Shown: one piece after another, positions 57,801 to 64,000 of the stretch
How positions within the stretch are numbered: position 1 is the stretch's first letter
Layout of the letters: every line of letters begins with the position of its first letter
NCBI RefSeq assembly: GCF_943734655.1
Contig: NC_071354.1
Coordinates: 162,275,142-162,339,141 of the forward strand
DNA from: Sabethes cyaneus
Lineage: Eukaryota > Arthropoda > Insecta > Diptera > Culicidae
Direction: 5' to 3'
Length of the DNA stretch: 64,000 nucleotides
Program-made: the position numbers and the translations under genes
Notes under the pieces: generated by a model
What the model saw: only the letters and a program-made list of their open reading frames with translations
Told to the model about the DNA's origin: nothing
The model's database searches: none

Positions 57801-59139
57801 ACTAACCTGTGGTCTGTGATTAACTCATTTTTAATTAAGCATGGCCAAAAAACAATGACTCTTATTATTACTGCTCACCCTGTAAATATTCTGACTCACA
57901 GTTGTGCAACTGAACTGCTTATGTTGTGAAATCATCATTATCGGTAAAGCAAATAAAATTCCAACCAATTGCGAGGCGAGAATTTATAGTTAGACAATGC
58001 TAATTATTTTCAATTTTTGAAAAGCGCTCAGTTATTTTTATTGGGGTCGTGTCTAATATAAAAGATTTTCGATCGATTAATGCAAAACTATTGAAAATCG
58101 ATTAGAAAATTGTTGACTTAATAGTGCTTAAAACATAAAAGTTAGTTATCAATTTTTCGTGATGCTCGGATTTACAGATTAACCAAAAAATAACTAAAAA
58201 ATGGATTGAATCGCCAGTTACGTTCGCATAAATGTTCACAAATGCCTACAGATTACTAATTGCACTAGTTCTTCTGTGCGTATGCGAATAAATAATTTTT
58301 ACCTTATATATTCGCGGTAGTCGTTCTAACGTAATATTTGAATCTATTCTGAAAGATGTTTTCATCTTAGATCACAGACAAAGGATTCCTCACTGTTTGC
58401 CGTAAAGCAAATTAAAATTTGCTTTTTCATTCGGGCTCCGCGAATAAATATGTATCGGTTTATATCAACTGGAATGCCGTCTGGGCGGGTTGGTATAAAT
58501 AGATAACAGATATATGGTTCGAGACGAAAGATGAGTTGGTCGCTGATTTTTACGATATGTATATTTAAATGAGTTGGTTCGTCTAGTCTCGATGTAAACC
58601 TCGATGGTCCCGCGAGCTAATCCCCATATTATTCTTATTTGTAAATTCTTTTTCGTTGAAAAAAAACAAAGCCACATCCTGGTGCGCACCAGCTGGGTTC
58701 ATCTGTTTCTGTTTTACAGCGGTTTCAGAAGCATTCGACAAAAATTAGCTTTCTTTTAGTGAATCGATGCCCATCTCCATAGAATCGTCGTACCTATTTC
58801 TTGTCGTTTGATTTCAGTTGGGAATTGGGATTTCATCGCCAGATCGCACGATTTGGTTCAAATCCTGGCCTTCAAAGATTTTTATTGAATTATTTTTATT
58901 GAAAGTAATACGGATATGGTATGCACGTCAGTATTATTGCCAATTTGAGCCACGATAATTCATGAATAGTAACGGGATAGGAATAAAACATTGGGATACC
59001 CACATTTGATTTTTCGGTAGCTGTTTATTAACAAAGCTGCAACTAATTAAGAATTAGGTTCACTACCAGAAACTACTTCGCGTTTGCATTATGCTAAATC
59101 CAGTGACTGTTATTTTTGACCGTCAATATTATTGGATGC
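57801..59139. other. No gene seen
   Basis: AT-rich spacer. GGTATAAATAG near 58490 resembles a TATA box, but nothing recognisable follows. Confidence 0.4.
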
Positions 59140-60516
59140 TTACCCATCGAACTGAATCATCACAAACAGAAATGTGGCCATCGTTCCGATTATCTGAAAT
59201 AAAAGAGGCTAAACATTTGCCTATTTGGCACAACAGTAAAATCCCACATTGTAAAGGATGGTTAAATTCACATCATAGAACCACGTTGTAATTATAGGGG
59301 TGTTGTGTTTGATTTGCAGCATCAATGCACGGATCTGTTGATGAAATTTAAAATTTATGAACCAACCCAAATTATCGAATGTAGCACAAGATACCTTTTT
59401 TGCAACCATTTCTTCTGTTTCATGAGTAATCGCCATCCCAAGCACGGAAAGAACATCCTCTGAAGCTATTCCTAATCTACTTCCGGATGATAATATCAAG
59501 AAAACGGCAGAACAGTACTGGGACCACCATATGACATGCATTCCGCTGCTGCAGATATTGCTATACCGACCTGTGACGATCGCTCGATAGACAGCAAACA
59601 TAGACAGGACACCATATATCAGCACTACAATGCAGTAGAATAAGATCTGTATAATGACAGGTTTGATTAGTTAAAACAATCTATATGCCAGCGCTTCTTG
59701 TCGATGCTTTCCTCTGCCATTATTAATTGGCTGATACTGCTCGAAAGTTGATACAAATCATCGTAAATTGAAGCAATCAATGAAATCCGTGTGTGTATGG
59801 ACTCCTTCGTACTAATTGTACGAGAGATGGTTGTCTGCGGTTTCGAGTTGGTAACTGTCAGGTCATTTCTATAACATTGATAAAAAGTTATAATAAAATT
59901 TGTAACAAAAGTTTAGTTACCTCAAAATCATTTCCAACAACTGGATTCTTTTATTCATCATATAAATTATCGCAAAAGCGTTGTAGGTCAAGATCGCAGC
60001 CGAATAGTTTATGTAGATTTTGCCCCAATAGATAATAAGTGCGTCGCGTAATCTTTCCAAAAGCAGCAAAGCTCCTGTGGTGGCCAATGTAGAAACTGTC
60101 AGGTTAATTATCAGCCAACGTAGCAGGAAAAGCCTTTCTTTGCTATGATTTGACGGAATTCCTAAAGATGCAATGCGGGAATCGATCCAACGAAAGCTGC
60201 TCAGTATCGTGCTTAGAAGGTTTCGTTTGGCAATACGAAGAAAGCTTGCCACTAAGAACGACACATAACCGACTCCTAGCATTGTTCGACCGGAAACATC
60301 CATCAGCATAGATCCACTACTGACGTACGGTGCGTTGGGGTTTCGAATAGCTAAATAACCATAGATGACCCCATTGATCGCGAAGAAAGTGATTCCGAGA
60401 CGAGACCAAACGGGAGTCGCTTTTTCGTCTCTCTTTGCAGGTCCGACATGCTGAAAATAATAGGTATCACAACCTATCAGTCTGTTGAATAAGAAAATCG
60501 GTCGAAGACTCTCCAT
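59140..60516 (-). CDS. Gustatory receptor (7tm_7 family), possibly disrupted
   Basis: A multi-exon chemoreceptor on the minus strand. Exon 1: 60516-59921, starting at ATG with MESLRPIFLFNRLIGC, typical of insect gustatory receptors, and holding four membrane segments. Intron 1 (GTAACT...TTATAG). Exon 2: from 59868, phase 2, ending around 59700 with ASIYDDLYQLSSSIS. Exon 3: 59646-59248 (133 codons), with two membrane segments and the GMAITHETEEMV, FHQQIRALML and HNTPIITTWFYDVNLTILYN parts. A 54-bp intron. Exon 4: 59193-59140, IIGTMATFLFVMIQF then DG and stop, corresponding to the TYhhhhhQF hallmark. The total is near 400 residues, normal for the family. The exon 2-3 junction is unresolved: exon 3 needs phase 0 but no in-phase GT donor is seen, and both frames meet a TAA. 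The gene may be broken or use an unusual splice. Expression in taste cells is a family inference. Confidence 0.85.
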
Positions 60517-61052
60517 TTTTCCGAACTGTACAAAGAAAAAGGATGCTTTCTAAATGACTGGTAAATAATGTTTGAATAGTGAAACATTGTTGGAGCTTCT
60601 GCAACTGAACTAATGGCGTGTTAAATATCAGCAAAGATTGTGAGGAGGCGTAAATTGCATGAAACATTGACTCGTGACATTTGTTCATATATTCCTGATA
60701 CCAACTTTGCTACTATGCATTGCATGTCAGGGCGTTCAACCAGTAGTAATGCTCTGTGATGAATAATTGATGCCAGTAATTAATCATTGTTTCTATCGTT
60801 GCGCTGAAAATTGTCCTGCCATGTTATTTAGTTTGCTGTTCATTTCTATGAATTGCATGTGGTAATAGTCAGTGGAGTGTATTTTTCGGCAATTCCGAAA
60901 TTAGTTATTGTGCTAACATGAACTATTGCTTGTCATTTGATGAAATGAGTCTATGGTGGAGAGTATCATTTATATTCAAGGCAACATCAAGTGTTTAAGA
61001 TCTATTTTGTGCATAAAAATAACGCAATTTAAGAGGTTCGCTATTAAATCTA
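60517..61052. other. Upstream flank of the receptor gene
   Basis: No gene is seen. The core promoter of the receptor gene should lie here on the minus strand, but no clear TATA/initiator pair can be named. Confidence 0.35.
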
Positions 61053-61208
61053 GTTTTACTAACTGGGGGTTAATCCCGACGTAGTGGTTAGCATTCACGC
61101 CTCTCACGCCGAGGACCCGGGTTCAAATCCCAACCCCGCAGAAGTCATGAATGACCTAAGCTGTTAAAGTGAGTATAATCAAAACAATAAAAAATTGTTT
61201 TACTAACT
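61053..61208 (+). repeat. Full-length tRNA-Asp-like SINE with 12-bp target duplication
   Basis: The SINE covers 61065-61196. The head has CGTAGTGGTTAGCATTCACG (A box), CCTCTCACGCC (anticodon arm) and CCGGGTTCAAATCCC (B box), closely tRNA-Asp-like although the anticodon position reads CTC. The tail is GCTGTTAAAGTGAGTATAAT and an A-rich end. GTTTTACTAACT stands at 61053-61064 and 61197-61208. Intact boxes and a perfect duplication suggest a young insertion. Confidence 0.95.
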
Positions 61209-61439
61209 TGCACAGATTAGGCACGAGCAATTTATTACTCTAGTTATTGGAAGATATGCTCTTCATTTGCCGATCAATGATAACAATCTGAGGCTCATAA
61301 ACTAACTGCGGTCAGCGAAACCTGTAGCACCTACTTTTCATATCTGAATATTTGGAAATATACCTGGATCCATTCAAATAGAAACCATAGCTCCCAGATC
61401 AATCAAAACAGTTGACGGTCGGCACTGTTCGGATATCGT

Positions 61440-61880
61440 CGCTTACGGTCGCTTTTCGGTGACCAAATATTTACTGATGCTTTACAGAATACTAATTCTT
61501 CCGGTGGCCCTTCATGATCACGAATCATGAATGCTGAAGGAAGCTGATCAACGAATGTTTGGGGACTTTGCGCATAACATTCTGCGACTAATACTTGGCG
61601 GCAAAATAGAAAATAGAATGTGGCGCTAATCCATGAACCACGAGATGTATCAAGTACAAAAATGTGCTTATATATTGAAGGTAGTGCAACCTGCAGATGG
61701 GGATGGATATTGCCGACAAAGAAGTAGACAAACCTATTTTCAGCCGAGAAGAGCTACAGAGAAGACCGCGCTATCGAAAGTGCTGATGCTCATTCAGCTG
61801 ATGTTCAAAGGGATTGAACAATGGCAGCCAAGGACCGAAAGTACTAGAGGACTATAATTTGTTCGGGGCAAGATTGAAAA
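61440..61880 (+). pseudogene. RTE/BovB-like LINE, 3' coding end
   Basis: Frames on + read MLKEADQRMFGDFAHNILR, LILGGKIENRMWR and MNHEMYQV, followed by traces of the last ORF region. This resembles the C-terminal part of RTE-type LINEs (…RRMNHELY…). It is a different subfamily from the other RTE-like copies here, judged by the MNHE(M/L)Y motif. Stops are present. Confidence 0.7.
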
Positions 61881-61963
61881 CGGATCGTCGCCACTAAACT
61901 AATGCAAAGAATATTCGAAAATTTGAAACCAACTTTTAGTAATGCAGACGCATATTATTAGTA

Positions 61964-62194
61964 TTGTAACGCATATTGCCCGCCCGATTAGCTCCGGGGT
62001 ACGATGCCTAACAAGCCAGTCGTCGTATGTCCGAATCTCGACTGGGCGGTGCCGCTACAGAGTTTAATAGGATCTTTGCACTAGTCCCGTAATTTTCCTG
62101 TACTCTAATAACCGGCTGCGAAGTCTGTCGATAAAGAAGGGTCAAGTTCTGAAGGACGTTTATACCCATGGCTTTACTTTGTAACGCATATTGC
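61964..62194 (+). repeat. Full-length SINE with 16-bp target duplication
   Basis: The SINE occupies 61980-62178: head CCCGATTAGCTCCGGGGTAC (A box) and GTCCGAATCTCGACTGG (B box), body GGCTGCGAAGTCTGTCG, tail GGCTTTACTTTG. TTGTAACGCATATTGC repeats at 61964-61979 and 62179-62194. It is the reference copy for the family with pieces at 38.5, 40.9, 45.7 and 57.6 kb. Confidence 0.95.
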
Positions 62195-64000
62195 ATTAGA
62201 TATAACAGACCAATTAGAATGGAGAAAAACTTGAGACATACTGAAACCAACTTTACACAAAAATCAACGGGTATTGACAAAACATCTGATACGAAATTCA
62301 AAAACTAACATAATCAGAATTGCCACAGTAAGCAGATGCTTGACGGATACCGCCGTGAGTTTCAGACCTTCGTTCGTTTGTTGTTGCTGAGTGAATTAGC
62401 TAAAATGTAGTGCCTAAAGAAACTGACTGAAGAAATGACATTAAAGCTCAGTCACTCGCGGCCACCTGTCATCATTAAATCTCATTTGCTCAACGATGAT
62501 TGTTGTGCGTGACTCTGTTCAATGTTGCTCGAAAAAGTTCTTACAATATTTTTTTCGAGCTCAACATTTAGGCGATTTTATTAACTGTACGCTATATAGG
62601 GTACGGAAGGGTATTTCCAGCCCTAATAAACTATATTTATTTGAGACAAGATTTTTATACCAGTTGATAGAATATTATTTACTAAATATCGGCGTGTATG
62701 TTGGTCTTAATGAAACGCTACTGAATTTGAGTTATAGTCGCGAGAAATGATGAAGCCGCTGCGGCCTAATTGGGCCCATTTTCTATAGTGGTGTCTGTAT
62801 TTTTTAAATCCGACCGGCTAAAATAGCCTGCATACGGATTAGATGCTTTGCAAAAACAGATCAAAAGAGAGACCGATGGATAACGTGTCGCTATTGCCTA
62901 CATTCCGGGCTCATTGTAGATAACTAGTTTTACAATGACAACAGCTTGCTGCTGACGCTAGTGTATCATTGAATCGTGCATATGCATTAGAACCAGAAGC
63001 AAGTGATTGTCACTCAAATACTAGCAATGTCAACACGATAGAAGCGTTTTAAGCGTTTCAGGCCTCAAATATTGGTAGTAGTGTAAATAACGCACCATAT
63101 GCTGGAATTAAAAAAAATGCTGCTAATGGCTAGCGAATGAAAATTGATTTATATTTTCATATTAGAGGGGAATTTTTGCGTTCTTCCGTGATAAAAAGAA
63201 GTAGAATTGTTCTGTGATAGCATATTCACAGCTGTTTAGTTTCTAGAATAAGTAAACGTGATCATAATTGTGTATTTTCCAAACCATCATCAAGAGCGGA
63301 TACGCGTGCTGGATTTTTTCAGCCTAGTTACGTGCTAGTGGAAAAATAGTGGTTTTAATGTTTATTGAATAAAATTTAGCAAATTACTTACATTTTTATG
63401 AAAATCGTTGTAACACACTAAAGCCTATGAATGCTATATCCGTTTTAGTATTGTTATATAGTGGCAAAGTTTTTATTTGGGAAAGTGTAGCCAAAAAAAG
63501 CAATGTATGCCGAAATTAGTAGCGTGCTGGGAATACGCTCCCGTACCCTACTTGATTGCCTGGTGTTTTCGTTAGGCAGCACGGATCGATTTCGTGATTT
63601 TACGATGACATTTGTTGCCGTTTGCTTGCAGTCAATATTTTCCCCGCGTACATCGACTAATTTTTTTGTATGCCAGAAAGGCATTGGGTTAAAAGCCCAG
63701 CAAACATTTTCGTACGTATATCAAAGTAACAAATATGATATGTGTACCGATATATATCTAGAAAAATCGCATTCGATGCACGAAACCAGCTTATGCGTAC
63801 TGTTTTGGAGGCGATATACGTACTGCAAATTATATGGAAACAATTCACATTCATAAGTATTTGTATACGATGAAATCCGACTCAACATGATTAGTTCTAT
63901 AGTGCTATACAATTCTGTGATGAAAATCGTATGTGAATCAGTTACTATCATGTTGTACGAATAAATGTAAACTAGGGTGCGCTTTATTAAGCTTTATGTG
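62195..64000. other. No gene seen
   Basis: AT-rich spacer to the window end. An ORF of 117 codons at 63503-63856 (+) has no recognisable domain. The last 30 bases begin TAGGGTGCGCTTTATTAAG, which could be the start of another inverted-repeat element running out of the window. Confidence 0.4.

Noticed and set aside
59221..59250. Receptor ending with GFYCCAK and stop at the end of exon 3
   Set aside because: A 54-bp intron with GT and AG borders fits, and the next exon supplies the family's conserved C-terminal helix with the final QF.
61065..61140. A functional tRNA gene
   Set aside because: Promoter boxes are good, but the segment sits within a 12-bp target duplication and continues into a SINE body with an A-rich tail; the acceptor stem does not close properly.

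Overview
This is a eukaryotic, AT-rich, gene-poor window that looks like insect DNA, most likely from a mosquito or close dipteran relative. The reasons are a gustatory-receptor-type gene with short introns, RTE-like non-LTR retrotransposons, tRNA-headed SINEs with 12-16 bp target duplications, mariner remnants related to mosquito DD37-type elements, and many short inverted-repeat elements (MITEs). The species cannot be named from the sequence. There are no bacterial operons, CRISPR arrays, rRNA genes or intact tRNA genes.

Only two host genes can be supported. At 47.0-48.6 kb (+) lies a secreted Thr-rich repeat protein. It has about twelve 19-residue repeats, five of them with an N-glycosylation sequon, and three copies of a C-x-x-x-N-x-Y-L-P module. 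At 59.1-60.5 kb (-) lies a gustatory receptor (7tm_7 family). It has four exon segments and the typical last exon, but its second splice junction cannot be resolved, so it may be broken.

The rest is mobile and repetitive DNA. 0-2 kb: LINE endonuclease and a mariner relic. 4.5-5.4 kb: a large (GTAAAAA)n array. 7-8.8 kb: SINEs and a MITE. 8.8-11.9 kb: a non-coding LTR retrotransposon in tandem (LTR-internal-LTR-internal-LTR) flanked by one AACAT target duplication. 13-19 kb: LINE, SINE and mariner pieces. 19-23.3 kb: nothing recognised. 23.3-27.2 kb: a Helitron helicase relic in a field of inverted low-complexity repeats, with (CATACAAA)n and (CTGAAAA)n arrays. 31.0-33.2 kb: a 143-bp tandem repeat with alternating unit types. 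34-43.6 kb: LINEs, including a nearly complete RTE-like copy split by an 854-bp hAT-type element that itself carries a SINE. 43.6-55.4 kb: two repeat blocks that occur again in inverted order on the other side of the Thr-rich gene. 55.4-62.2 kb: transposase relic, SINEs and a LINE tail around the receptor gene.

Certainty is highest where structure and target duplications agree (the LTR array, the hAT-type insertion, the SINEs). It is moderate for protein-based calls and low for the unexplained ORFs. No stretch carries a multi-gene functional system.
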